A stretch of 64,000 nucleotides of DNA from Branchiostoma floridae. Its lineage: Eukaryota; Chordata; Leptocardii; Amphioxiformes; Branchiostomatidae. A model generated the notes under the pieces. It was not told the origin of the DNA. It made no database searches and was given only the letters and a program-made list of their open reading frames with translations. A program made the translations under genes and the position numbers. The stretch is taken from positions 28,619,419 to 28,683,418 of the forward strand of contig NC_049983.1 of the NCBI RefSeq assembly GCF_000003815.2, read 5' to 3'. Below are positions 32,605 to 43,207 of this stretch, one piece after another; positions within the stretch are counted from its first letter, which is position 1; every line of letters starts with the position of its first letter.

Positions 32605-35600
32605 GTAAGACTACTTGAAATTATCATGGAAGCTAATTTGTGGTGGTAGTAGCCGTAGTACAATGCTAAACTTTCTTCCAATACAAAGGTATACACGGAT
32701 AACATTTTTAACGACAACTGTCGCCTTCTTCAGAATCAACACTGATGAAGGCGACAGTGGTCCTCAGTGTTGATCCTGAAGAAGGCGACAGTAGTCGTTG
32801 AAATTTTGACCTCTGTATACCTTTGTGTTGGAAGAAAGTTAAGCATTGTACTATGTCTACTTGAAATCATTATCGCTGTTGCGGCTAAGACGTTCACAGT
32901 ATGATATGCCAGTCATGTTAGCCATAGAATAACATAAAGTGATCAATGGACAGATTTAATCTTAATCACAATTGTATTTGCATAACTTATGAAATACAAT
33001 TGAACAAGACAAACGAGAAATTCTAGATATTTCACGGAAGTATGATATCTTAAACCTCCTGTGTTGTTTTAGGGGAAGATCCACCATACATTCGGCGAGT
33101 GGCGAAAGAAGTATGGTGCAATCGTTTTCTTCAAGATCGGAACTTTGGTAAGCGCCCTCTGAAAACCATTTCTTTTAATTCAAATAGACTGGCTCTCTGT
33201 GCTCATCGTACAACTTGTCATATTATTACGGTGGCCCATAACGACAAATGTGTCGTAAACTAAAACGCATACGGTGGACCACATCGACAAATATGTTATG
33301 AACGGTAGAACAAAACACGAACATTAAAGATGCAGGATCGCTCTACTTCGATAGATTGCTTCTTTCTACCTGCATGTACCTTAAATATGATAAGACGTAG
33401 GTTGAATACATTTTGCTCGTGACAAAACGTAGTAGCCAAGTACAGCGTGATTTTCTTCGCCACTAACAGGCACTCCCTTCTTCCAACAGAATGCCGTTTG
33501 CCTCAATGACTATGACGTCATCAGAGAAGCATACGTAAACAGATCCGACATGTTTGGGAACCGACCTACAAATCTACGAGTTGTCAATGAGCTCTTCGAC
33601 CAAAAAGGTGCGTGACCGATATATTTCAAACACCGTTTGTTTCGTGTCTCAAGAGATTTTATCCACTTGCAGGGCTCGAAATACCACCTGCACATGTAGG
33701 TTAGCGCAGGTAAAACTGGAGCTGTGCAGGTATTTCTGGTGTCTACCTGCACCTGATAACCTGCACGGGTCCATGTACTGGGTTTTACACATACATGTCC
33801 TATGACGTAGGTGTATTTGGATTATTATTTGCTGCATTGACTGTTCCCACCCATAAAGTATAAAACTACAAATAGCAATGGTTCCTGAACAATTTTAGTA
33901 TGATCCATACTTCCTAAATTCAGAGTGGTCCAGGTAAGATTTGTCTGGTGTAGGTAATTTTCAATGTTACCTGCACCAGTGCAGGTATGCAGAAAAAAAG
34001 TATTTCGATCCCTGGCTTCTTTGAATTACTTTGTATGATGTACAATTTATTGCCTTGTTACTGCTTTCGCAGGAATCCTCTCAGCCTCGCTCAGTCCTCA
34101 CTGGCAGGAACGACGGAAGTTTGTAAGGGGGAGGCTTGGGTTCGGAAACCGCGGCATCGAAGACAAGGTCTTGGAAGAGGCCTCGAACATGCAGAAAGAA
34201 CTACTCAAGACAAAGGGTAAGCCCTTCAACATCAGAAGAATGCTGCAACAAGCGGCCACCAACGTGGTGTGCTCCATGGTGTTCGGAAAGCGGTGGGACT
34301 ACGAGAGCCAGACGTTCCAGGACCTCATGAAATCTCTGGATGTTGTCTTCCACCGCTCGAGTCTTTTCTTCCTCCCAGAGAACGTCTTTCCGTACGTTCC
34401 GTGGTTCCTTAGGCGTGGAGACGAGGTATGGATGTTGTACAGATTGAACACTCTGTAGTGTAAGGTAGTAAGTTTCAGTAACGCCCATCTAGCATCGTAG
34501 AGATGACCCTGTTGCTCAACTGGGAGCAGCCTGACAATTGAGCTCCTGGTTCCAATGAGTTGATTCAATCCTGGGTAGGTCATCTCAGCTGGGGTTGCAT
34601 ATGTCTTTCGGAAGGTACACAAAATGGGGGTCCCGTGTTCGAGGAAGGTCCTCAAGGCGAGGCTAGCCGCGCCCCTCCCTGTTGCCATATACACTGCTAC
34701 TGAAACTGTTAACAGTAAATTTTTCCCAATTTTTGTGTTGGATATTACAGTTTAACTAGTCTAAGTAAGGAAACTTGCTACCCCATGGCCATATGCCACT
34801 AGGCACTACAGGGTGAACAACAAACATCTAGTAATAGTATCGCAATAGGCAGATGTTGTTTGGAGTCTTTTACAATTTGAGAATGTCACTTAAAGGCCAA
34901 AGAATAAATTGTAGTATAACGTTACTTAATCAGGGGGTTTCAGCGCCCACAACTTATGCATATTTGAATTATATTGTAGCCTCGAAGAAATGAAGAACTG
35001 AATTTTAAGTACAAATCTTACCGTTGGTTTGACGATAGAAAAAAGCACGTTTAGAGCGCATCTTGGATTACGTGCGAGCGGAAATCAAGGAGCACAAAAA
35101 GACCTTCAACCGGGACGACATCCGGGACTTCATCGACGCCTTCCTGCTGGAGATTCAGAATCGGCCAGACATTGATCATGACAACGGTACTGTGATATGT
35201 TCCTTGGATAACCTCTGAACTTCTGGATTCTTGTCTATCTGGTGTTATCTTCTGTAGAGACAACTCAGGCGCTGTGAGCGTCTAATGGTGGTTTAGTGTC
35301 ATCCACTGCAGACTTCCTGCCAGTGGAGGTCTCTTTTTTCAGTCTCTCTAAGTCTTAACGCTAATCTCCAAGCAGATCCTACGGTAGCATAAGATAGTAT
35401 CAAAAGCTGCCAGAGGAGTGAAGCCGGCCTAGGAGTGTATTTGGCTGACTATGCTCCTTGGCCAGTTTAGTACTACGTATCTTATGCCATCATAGGATCT
35501 GCTTGGAGATTACCTTAACCCATGTGTGCTATTCTTTGCTACTACGTCTCTGCTAGTCTCATCAATAATAAGCACTTGCCACAGGTACGTTCACCAAGAG

Positions 35601-36199
35601 GCAGCTGGAGATCACGGTGTTGGACCTGTTCTTGGCCGGCACAGAAACCGTCTCCACTACCCTGTGGTGGGCCTGTCTGCTGCTGATGCTCAACCCGGAC
35701 ATACAGCACAAGGTACATACACTTAGAAACATCTTATGCCAAATGTAAGTGCCTTCAAAATGTAGCCTCCGTCCATTCATGTGTAACATGCTTCTGCTTT
35801 ATTCAACTAAAATGCTTGCAAGATTTACTCGACTTATCTTTATGATACAATATTACTTGGGCAAAAAGAAAAAGGGTTTGTTTGTTTGCTTGTTTAGTTG
35901 TTTGTTTGTTTTGCATAATTGGTCAACCGCCTCAAAACGTAACCCAACAATTTTGTTTAGTGCAACTGCTTGAGGCCGTATTGTAAACTTTGGGATGGAC
36001 CCAAGTCTACTCTTTGGTGCGGCTCCCAAACACGGGACAATGGCTTTACATTTCATCCGAGATAACAAATGTTGGACGATCTTTCCATTTATACCAGGTA
36101 CAGGAGGAGATAGAAGAGGTCATAGGCCGCGAGGGAAGGCCGACCATGGCTCTCCGGCCCCAAATGCCGTACAGCGCGGCAACAGTGACCGAGATTCAA
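32437..36199 (+). CDS. CYP2-clan cytochrome P450, seven 5' exons, 3' part missing
   Basis: Exons: 32437-32604, 33073-33147, 33490-33607, 34073-34425, 35039-35186, 35585-35712 and 36098-36199 (1,092 nt, 364 codons, frame preserved throughout). A microsomal monooxygenase is expected: N-terminal membrane anchor, Pro-rich hinge, helix-C WxxxR, I-helix AGTETVSTT and the start of helix K. CYP2-type enzymes have about 490-500 residues, so roughly 130 C-terminal residues are missing, including the ExxR arginine, the PERF region and the heme-ligand cysteine loop. Exon 7 lacks a GT donor and runs into TAA. No further P450 exon is visible to 46.8 kb, although gaps at 38399, 41108 and 42188 could hide one. 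Pseudogene, misassembly or gap loss are all possible. Subfamily not assigned. Confidence 0.85.
32656..32853. mobile_element. Foldback MITE in P450 intron 1
   Basis: Two arms of about 95 bp are reverse complements: TAGTACAATGC...CCTTCTTCAG against CTGAAGAAGG...GCATTGTACTA. Terminal TA dinucleotides on both sides would fit a Tc1/mariner-type target duplication. GAAGGCGACAGT appears near the turn. Confidence 0.85.
33073..33147 (+). CDS. P450 exon 2
   Basis: 75 nt, phase 0 at both ends, acceptor TTTTAG and donor GTAAGC. Encodes GKIHHTFGEWRKKYGAIVFF and KIGTL, the helix A/beta-1 region (x-KYG-x-IV-x-F-K-I-G) typical of CYP2 enzymes. Confidence 0.85.
33490..33607 (+). CDS. P450 exon 3
   Basis: 118 nt, acceptor CAACAG, donor GTGCGT, ends in phase 1. 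Encodes VCLNDYDVIREAYVNRSDMF and GNRPTN, the helix B/B' region with the FGNRP variant of the usual F-x-x-RP. Confidence 0.85.
33670..34014. mobile_element. TIR element in P450 intron 3, hAT-like ends
   Basis: Starts CAGGGCTCGAAATAC and ends GTATTTCGATCCCTG; inverted ends match at 14 of 15 positions. CAGGG termini occur in hAT elements. No 8-bp target duplication is visible (TCCACTTG against GCTTCTTT). The interior is rich in CCTGCAC/GTGCAGG repeats. Confidence 0.65.
34073..34425 (+). CDS. P450 exon 4: helices C to G
   Basis: 353 nt, acceptor TTTCGCAG, donor GTATGG. Encodes SPHWQERRKFVRGRLGFG (helix C, W-x-x-x-R heme-propionate motif) then GKPFNIRRMLQQAATNVVCS and MVFGKRWDY. It spans two exons of vertebrate CYP2 genes without an intron at the GKPF position. 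Phase 1 in, phase 0 out. Confidence 0.88.
34495..34700 (+). mobile_element. tRNA-derived SINE-like repeat in P450 intron 4
   Basis: TTGCTCAACTGG (A-box-like) and GATTCAATCC (B-box-like) lie about 50 bp apart, followed by GGGGTCCCGTGTTCGAGGA, a string also found at 39055-39080. This is a tRNA-like head plus unrelated tail, not a functional tRNA. Confidence 0.5.
34701..35038 (+). other. P450 intron 4 remainder
   Basis: AT-rich intronic sequence without recognised elements, ending at acceptor GACGATAG. Confidence 0.5.
35039..35186 (+). CDS. P450 exon 5
   Basis: 148 nt. I place the start at acceptor GACGATAG because this gives KKARLERILDYVRAEIKEHK, matching the family's usual spacing before helix G/H. 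An alternative acceptor at 35055-35056 would leave the protein about six residues short. Continues with RDFIDAFLLEI, a conserved CYP2 word. Donor GTACTG, phase 1. Confidence 0.8.
35362..35512. mobile_element. MITE with TAATCTCCAAGCAGATCCTA ends (P450 intron 5)
   Basis: 151-bp element whose first 20 bases TAATCTCCAAGCAGATCCTA are the exact complement of its last 20. The inverted repeat continues with ATAAGATA(G/C) words. Flanks TCTTAACGC and CCTTAACCC match at seven of nine positions, consistent with an eroded 9-bp target duplication. Same family as 37092-37471. Confidence 0.8.
35585..35712 (+). CDS. P450 exon 6: I-helix
   Basis: 128 nt, acceptor TTGCCACAG, donor GTACAT. Encodes TVLDLFLAGTETVSTTLWWA. 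The AGTET motif contains the conserved acidic residue and threonine that deliver protons to bound oxygen. Ends phase 0 after PDIQHK. Confidence 0.88.
36098..36199 (+). CDS. P450 exon 7, truncated at the ExxR motif
   Basis: Acceptor TATACCAG, then VQEEIEEVIGREGRP and MPYSAATVTEIQ. In CYP2 proteins the next residue is the Arg of the ExxR (EIQR) motif, but here the sequence is CAAGGCTAAAAG with no GT donor. A GC donor at 36201-36202 is conceivable but a poor match. An ambiguous base (n) at 36236 hints at weak sequence here. Confidence 0.75.
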
Positions 36200-36309
36200 G
36201 GCTAAAAGTGTTAACTATCGATATTTAGTTGCAGGNTGTTTCTGATGCCTGGGGCCACTTGCAGCCATGTACATGACTGTATACATTGCATTGTGTAATG
36301 TCACCAGTG

Positions 36310-36393
36310 AACACACTGTGTGCTAGCCTGGTATCCAGCTGTAATAAAGCTCCCAGGCTATATTACGGCTGGATACCAGGCTATCAGTGTGCA
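36310..36393. repeat. Small foldback repeat
   Basis: GCTAGCCTGGTATCCAGCTG... and its near complement CGGCTGGATACCAGGCTATC lie back to back, with outer CACACTG/CAGTGTG words. Probably a MITE remnant. Confidence 0.65.
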
Positions 36394-36574
36394 CCCTTCT
36401 GGGAGAGAAAGAAATTATCGAATGCCTATCTGGACCTCTGCTAAGATGATCAGTAACCACATCCTTGGATGTGCATAGAACTCTTAACTTGCAAACCAGC
36501 TAAAACGTAAATCTCTTTTTTACCACTGCAATTTCATTTCTAGACTTGGGCTAAGAACAAACTTTATCAATGGT

Positions 36575-36577
<3 letters not shown>

Positions 36578-36635
<58 letters not shown>

Positions 36636-36637
36636 GG
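36578..36637 (+). repeat. (TA)n microsatellite
   Basis: About 30 TA dinucleotides; the Tyr/Ile open frames across it are artefacts. Confidence 0.95.
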
Positions 36638-36796
36638 CGCTCAGCCGGAGACAAAACTGCTGATTGACAGGCATAGTAATTGCTAATCTCCTCAACCCTG
36701 CCAGACCAGTGAGTCCCCTCTGGCTTCCCCTTTGGGAAAGTGGAAATATAACTCTGTCTGGGGCCTTGATAGCATCCTGCCAGTAAGACAAGTACC

Positions 36797-36800
<4 letters not shown>

Positions 36801-36835
<35 letters not shown>
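36801..36835 (+). repeat. (TG)n microsatellite
   Basis: About 17 uninterrupted TG dinucleotides. Confidence 0.95.
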
Positions 36836-36839
<4 letters not shown>

Positions 36840-37091
36840 ATGGGCTTGCCAGGAAAAGAAATTTGTTTCTTTATTGAATATCTATCTTCTATAACAGAAT
36901 CTGTACAACAAGAAGGTCGAGCATAAATCATTGCAAAGCCAAACTGACCAAGGAGGTTATAATTGCATCCTCGTTCTTTCATACTAGTATGTCATACTGA
37001 CATTATACCATCTTGATAATCACATAGCCTTTCTGACACCGTGGGTTGTTATCCACTGTGTCCGGGACAGAGCCCAATCCTCTCCTCCCAC

Positions 37092-37471
37092 TAATCTCCA
37101 AGCAGATCCTACAATGGCATAAAATAGTACCAAACTGGCCAAGGAGTATAGTAAGCCAAGAGGTGTCCATTTGCCATGTAGAATCTGGCTCCAGTCGGCT
37201 AGAACAAAGGCTATTAACATCCAATTGTTTCCCAATCAAACTGTACTTGCAGTGTAGGTGCTAATTGTCCTCCTTCCTGTTTGGTGCTAACTTCCCACTG
37301 GGACAGTCACTGGCAACAGGGAGGGGCAGCAACACCATTGTTGAATAGAAATGCTCCTCCCTGTTTCAGTGGAGGCAGATCCCCGGTAGCCGAACACACT
37401 CCTAGGCCGGCTTCACTCTCTGCCAGCTTTTGATACTATCTTATGCTACCGTAGGATCTGCTTGGAGATTA
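37092..37471. mobile_element. MITE with perfect 9-bp target duplication
   Basis: Ends TAATCTCCAAGCAGATCCTA and TAGGATCTGCTTGGAGATTA. Flanked on both sides by TCCTCCCAC (37083-37091 and 37472-37480). A 9-bp duplication with long inverted ends suggests a Mutator-like MITE. Compared with 35362-35512 it carries about 230 bp of extra sequence in the middle (roughly 37160-37395). Confidence 0.85.
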
Positions 37472-38398
37472 TCCTCCCACCACCTATTACCTCCCCAACC
37501 CCCATTTGTACAATTGGATGGAGTATTCATTAAGGGAAGCCCTGTAAACAGCTCAATTGTCAGGGATTTGAACCCAGGACCTCTATTTTCTAGGTCAATA
37601 TACTCATAAACTTTGATAAAGCAATGTAGGAGTCCAGACAAAATTTGTCAGTAGGTAGCTTACTCTGTATAAGCAAGGCATGATTGTCCCACAGGGGCAT
37701 ATATGAACAAACAGAATACTAACACAAGTAATTGCTTAGCTTACATATTTCAAACCAGTCATTATCATGTACTAGTAATGCCATATTACCTGAATAACAA
37801 GAAAATCTTACCGGTATAAAATCTACTTGGGGAGTATACTCCTTAAGTAAAACTTATGTTTTGTAACAAAGATAAAGGAAAAGTTTCCTCTGGTAACTTT
37901 TATTTTAATTTTTTTTTTCAAATTCTGTTTTCTTTAGCCAGTGTAGCCCAACTCAGTGTAACCACACTGCTTTACAGTGGGGCCCTGGATACTTTCAATA
38001 CTTTCTTTCAACTTGTCCTAGGTGAATGGCAGGGTGGGGTGGGTGAAAGGATTTCCACTAAAAAACAGTGAGAGGCTGGAACATCTGACTCTGTCAGTCA
38101 TTTCGAAGTCTGTACACAATATGTGCTGGCAGCCCACAAAACCACTGGGGGAAACCAGGGGGAAACTTCCAATCCTTGTCTGTTCCAAGGGTCAAGGGGT
38201 CAGGTAGTATCCTTCCATACAGGGAACATCCCTGTAGAGTCCTATAGATCTGATACAGTTTGTGCAATGTATATGATCCCCTTTTTTAAATGTTGACTCT
38301 TTGGAAACATTATCATGTCATTACAAAATTTCAAAGTGTAGAAATGTACATTTTGTATAGTTCATCCCACTTTAAGTTCCATCACATGTGAACAGGAC

Positions 38399-38537
38399 NN
38401 NNNNNNNNNNNNNNNNNNNNNNNNNNNNNNNNNNNNNNNNNNNNNNNNNNNNNNNNNNNNNNNNNNNNNNNNNNNNNNNNNNNNNNNNNNNNNNNNNNNN
38501 NNNNNNNNNNNNNNNNNNNNNNNNNNNNNNNNNNNNN
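38399..38537. other. Assembly gap (139 N)
   Basis: Not a round number, so probably an estimated gap. Large enough to hide one P450 exon. Confidence 0.95.
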
Positions 38538-39054
38538 AGTGTTTTACACATGTCATTGCCTTTTAAGCCTCCTTCACATGGTGAATTTTTTTAAATGTGT
38601 GAAACTTTACTTAAGGGTGTTGCAAAGACGATGTCCAAAACACTGAGACTGAGTGGGATCCTCACATCTACTTGAAGATGATAATCCATGTGCAGACTAT
38701 TACTGTGAGGTTGCCCAGGCTAGTTGCAAGAGACGTCCTTTTCCACACCATTTTCTCCCAACTCATGTCAGTCAATTGCCCTCAACAGGATGCAGAAAGA
38801 TTCAGGAGTACAGTCCCAACTGTCATATAGCCACAAACTAATTTAGTTTCTATGCTATGCCGTTTATCTTTGACACATAGGAGTTTGCAAGTCTGTTGCA
38901 AATTATTACAGTCAACTTGCACTGGGGGAGTGAAAACTGACCTGAAACATATGGGATATTGCTGTGTTGGATTAGTCCATCATTTTATAAGGAAGACTTG
39001 TGTGTCTAAATTTTGTACCTGAAATAGGAAATATTTCCCCGCACTATATACATA

Positions 39055-39110
39055 AAACAGGGGTCCCGTGTTTGAGGAGGTGCCTCGAGCATGTAAAACA
39101 TCCACATTGC
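39055..39110 (+). mobile_element. SINE-like fragment
   Basis: GGGGTCCCGTGTTTGAGGAGG followed by TGCCTCGAGCATGTAAAACA matches the tail region of the repeats at 28018 and 34495. Confidence 0.5.
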
Positions 39111-39778
39111 TCAAACAAATTTGGGTACCTACTGGCTGCTAGTAGTAGTAATACACCAGAGTATTATTATCATACCTCAGTCTACTACATGTATAGGCAC
39201 ATCGTAGTTCAGTTCAGTTGTAGTAAAGAATAGTAAACCAATTGAGTTTTTTTTTAAATTTATAAACAGTGTAAGAATGTGACCACTTTGCATGCTCTAG
39301 AACAATGTAATTTGAGCATTTCTTCTCAGGAATGCATTTTTTAAGTTGAGATTTCATGGTGGCTGGCCAAGGCTTCCTGGGTCATTCACCTGACCCCAAC
39401 ATCCCAATGGATAAACCAGGACTCAACCCTCTGTTTTCTTGGAGGAGTGGTGGTGGGAGGAACATCTGTTGTGAAAGCTGGGGCATCACAGACTAGACAG
39501 CATAAACATATTTGATATTATTCCTTCAAAAAGAGGATAACTTCCGTTAGGTTATCTGTTCGACCAAGAGATACTTGAAACTGAGTTCAGATTCAAGCAA
39601 CCTGACAGATCTACATTGTACCAAATACTAAACAGCCAAACAACCAGACAGATCTGCGTCTTATTATCATATTATACCGTTATGCACCAATATTATAAAA
39701 TCTAAAGCACTGTGTTCTGTGACTCAAATTTTACCAAGACCTTTTCTCACACAAGTGCTCCCAACCTAAAGAATCTAA

Positions 39779-40786
39779 GAGGGTCTGCATGGGGGGTCCT
39801 GACAACGTTTTACGTTAAATTCCGAAGGCCGGCAACGTTTTACGCTAAATTCAGAAAGGCCGGCAAGGTTTACGCTAAATTCTGGAACACTCGACAGGGG
39901 CGGGGGCATGCTCCGCTGGGAAGATTTTGAAATTTTGACTCTCTGAAACACTATTTCCTGCATTTTGAGGGGAAATTTTTGCTGGTAGACAAAGCCAAAG
40001 TAAATGGCATATCTAATCAAAGATTCCTAGGGGCTCAGTGTAAGCCACCCAACAGATTTTGACCATGTCGAGCGCCGTAGGGGCGAGGCGTCGCAAGAGA
40101 AGTCCGGGAAAATGACCCCCTGAAACACGATTTCCTACTTTTTTCTGGCTATTATATAAAGCTAAGTTAAATGAAATTTCTATCAGCAAAAAAGGGTGTT
40201 TGCAGTTGACACGTCACATCTCGCAACATCATTTTCAGAATTTCGAGCGCCGAAGGCCTGAGGCGGCGCAAGGGAGGACCATGAAAATTTTGAAATCTTG
40301 ACCCTCTAAAATGATATTTCCTGCATTTTGATGGGCAAATTTTGTTCGCAGACTAAGCTAACTTCAATGACATTCTATTAGCAAAAAGGTTTTCGAGGGC
40401 GAGGCCACCCAAACAATTTTTACCATGTCAATTGACCGAAGGTGAAAAGAGTCGCAAGGAAGGTCCGGCAAAATTTTGAAATCTTGATCCTTCAGTTTGA
40501 AACGCAATTTCCTTTGTTTTGAGGGGCTAAAATTTACTGGTAGACTACGCTTCGACTTACGAAATTTGGGAGGCCAGACTACTATTTACGGGTAATTTTT
40601 AGGCTTGATTACGTTTTACGTAAAATTTTTTTACTAGATTACGCTTTACGTGAAATGCACTGGCTACGCTTTACGGTAAAGTTTCCATCCTCACTACGAA
40701 TTACGTGAAATAAAAAAGCTTCCCTACGAATTACGGGAAATTAAAAGGCCTGCCTACGCCTTACGCAAAAGAGCATGCAGACCCTC
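39779..40786. mobile_element. 1,008-bp DNA transposon with 13-bp TIRs and 6-bp target duplication
   Basis: Begins GAGGGTCTGCATG and ends CATGCAGACCCTC (perfect inverted ends). Flanked by ATCTAA on both sides (39773-39778 and 40787-40792). Subterminal zones are arrays of TTACG words (ACGTTTTACG(T/C)TAAATT on the left; CTACG(A/C)(A/T)TTACG on the right). The middle holds three to four diverged units of about 180 bp with TTTCCT(G/A)C(A/T)TTTTG and GAGCGCCG. No transposase frame. A 6-bp duplication excludes most common superfamilies; classification open. Confidence 0.85.
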
Positions 40787-40792
40787 ATCTAA

Positions 40793-41819
40793 GGTAGTAA
40801 AAATATAGAAACTCATCTATATCAGAAGGAAGTGGCCCAGGTTATTCACCTGTAGCTGCATGTCAAACCTGTCTTCTGTTGTCACCTTGGGACAACAATA
40901 ACCTGCCGGACAGTTTGAGGGTTCCATAAGGTTATGTTTCCAGGTATACCTGTCCTTTATTTAATAGGGCCAATGCATATGGGCACATGTTCAGGACATG
41001 ACACAGTGTCTGCTGTCCTTGGCAGTGAGCGCACTTGGATTTCCCCCATCGAATTTCTTTGGTCATGTGTTGGGAGCCTTCCGCGAATTCAAAAACACTT
41101 TAACTTTNNNNNNNNNNNNNNNNNNNNNNNNNNNNNNNNNNNNNNNNNNNNNNNNNNNNNNNNNNNNNNNNNNNNNNNNNNNNNNNNNNNNNNNNNNNNN
41201 NNNNNNNNNNNNNNNNNNNNNNNNNNNNNNNNNNNNNNNNNNNNNNNNNNNNNNNNNNNNNNNNNNNNNNNNNNNNNNNNNNNNNNNNNNNNNNNNNNNN
41301 NNNNNNNNNNNNNNNNNNNNNNNNNNNNNNNNNNNNNNNNNNNNNNNNNNNNNNNNNNNNNNNNNATCTGTTCCATCGAGGTGAGGCCTAGGCAATTACC
41401 ATTACTTAGCACTAAGTCTTAGTTCATCCTATGCCTTGGCAACTGGCTATGGTATAATATTCCAGGGTTAGCTGACTCTCACATTGCCCAATTTGTCTGG
41501 TACTAGGTGATGCTGTAGTTTAAATCAGTGAGGTATGTACATAAAATGTGAAGTACTATCAAGATGTATAAAATCATTAAAAAAATGTATATTGAAAAGC
41601 ACATTTATATTCACCAAGGATTGAGGACGCTTCTATGTTTATGATTATGTAACAGTGAGGTTCAGGTGCCACCAACTGACTTAAACTGGTCCGGTCTTTT
41701 TTGCCTAGCAGGAGACTGCACTACTTGCCTATTGCCGTTTCAATTATTCCATATTTTTTCTCTTCCCAACCAAAAAGCTTTGATAATCAAAAAGCTACAT
41801 GTGGGCGAATGAATCTGTA
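40793..41819. other. Spacer DNA without recognised genes
   Basis: AT-rich; broken by a 258-N gap at 41108-41365. Open frames listed across the gap consist mostly of N. Confidence 0.5.
41108..41365. other. Assembly gap (258 N)
   Basis: Estimated-size gap within the spacer. Confidence 0.95.
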
Positions 41820-42095
41820 ACTATTGTATTTCAAAACCAGTGGAAGATGAAAATATAATTATTATACATCTTATTTCTAACTGCCTTTCTAACGACCAGG
41901 AAAAAAGAGCTATTGAAGAGGCCTGCAAAACCCACAAAAATTTCCTAACGTTTACTGCTGAAACAAACCTATAACCCTGTTAATGTGTCATACACACTGT
42001 AACCCACTCATTATAGAAAATGTGGAACACTTTGTCTTCCAGGGGACACTTCGTCTTCCAATGCTCTCAGAAAGGAAGTCAAACCCAAAGTGACA
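41820..42095 (+). mobile_element. Relic of a LINE C-terminus
   Basis: Diverged match to 7030-7268: AGTGGAAGATGAAAATAT (VEDEN), AAAAGAGCTATTGAAGAGGCC, TTTCCTAACGTTTACTGCTGA and GTCTTCCAATGCTCTCAGAAAGG. Many stops; old copy of the LINE family at 5745-7411. Confidence 0.7.
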
Positions 42096-42187
42096 CAGCT
42101 GGTAGGCACATCATGTAGGGTAGCCTGACTCCCTAGGTCTCCTGGGAGGAGTTCCAAGTGAGCTTGTGTTATGCTAAGGTCACACCT

Positions 42188-42563
42188 NNNNNNNNNNNNN
42201 NNNNNNNNNNNNNNNNNNNNNNNNNNNNNNNNNNNNNNNNNNNNNNNNNNNNNNNNNNNNNNNNNNNNNNNNNNNNNNNNNNNNNNNNNNNNNNNNNNNN
42301 NNNNNNNNNNNNNNNNNNNNNNNNNNNNNNNNNNNNNNNNNNNNNNNNNNNNNNNNNNNNNNNNNNNNNNNNNNNNNNNNNNNNNNNNNNNNNNNNNNNN
42401 NNNNNNNNNNNNNNNNNNNNNNNNNNNNNNNNNNNNNNNNNNNNNNNNNNNNNNNNNNNNNNNNNNNNNNNNNNNNNNNNNNNNNNNNNNNNNNNNNNNN
42501 NNNNNNNNNNNNNNNNNNNNNNNNNNNNNNNNNNNNNNNNNNNNNNNNNNNNNNNNNNNNNNN
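42188..42563. other. Assembly gap (376 N)
   Basis: Estimated-size gap within the spacer, adjoining the LINE relic. Confidence 0.95.
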
Positions 42564-43207
42564 TCCCAAACGCTTTTCACCCGCCCAGTTTGGTAATGTG
42601 ACTGTACCAAACACAAGGGCAGGGATCTGGAGATTGTTAGCCAGACATCATAGTTAGCCTGCTTTGTCAAATTTGCTGGGAACACATGTGTGACTAATGA
42701 AGATTTTCTAGGAGTATGCATGGGGCCCAGGTTCCCTGTATGGGCCATCCCAAGAAGATTCTAACTATGAAGCCTCCAGGGGCCTGAGGTCTATCATGTG
42801 GGTGGGATTCAGTAGCTGTCTTAAGTGTATGTTTACCAAGGATTAGTCACGGTGTGCTAAGGGAACCTACCACAGAGACAATTCCCTAGTAGCCCAAGCA
42901 ACTAGTACTGGGTAGGTAGATCATATTGGAAGTAATTGTTACTTCAAGACATGCAAAGTGACATGCAAAGCTCAGGAATATCAAAATCACTTGCCACAGG
43001 CTCTCTAGATCTGGCTTACACAATGTTTCATATTTTATGAAGTCAGAGAACCATTATTATTATAATAGGTAAACTAGAGAAACCAGACTATTTACCTACA
43101 CTTACTACCAATTTGGAAAGCAATTATAGTTATCTCCAAACCTTAAAGTACATGTAGACCTTCACAAAGACTAAATCTGAACTTCTGAATGCATAAGCAT
43201 CAGTTTA
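42564..43207. other. Spacer DNA without recognised genes
   Basis: AT-rich sequence, nothing recognised apart from short direct repeats such as CAAAGTGACATGCAAAG. Confidence 0.5.

Larger units (their letters stand above)
37481..39772. other. Spacer DNA downstream of the P450 exons
   Basis: No exon recognised; the expected P450 3' exons were looked for and not found. It contains a tRNA-like B-box word on the minus strand near 37565, a SINE fragment at 39055-39110 and a 139-N gap. Confidence 0.5.

Noticed and set aside
34495-34565. tRNA gene
   Set aside because: A-box-like and B-box-like words are present but no acceptor stem or anticodon arm can be folded; a tRNA-derived SINE head is the better reading. 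The same holds for B-box-like words near 37565 and 39400 on the minus strand.
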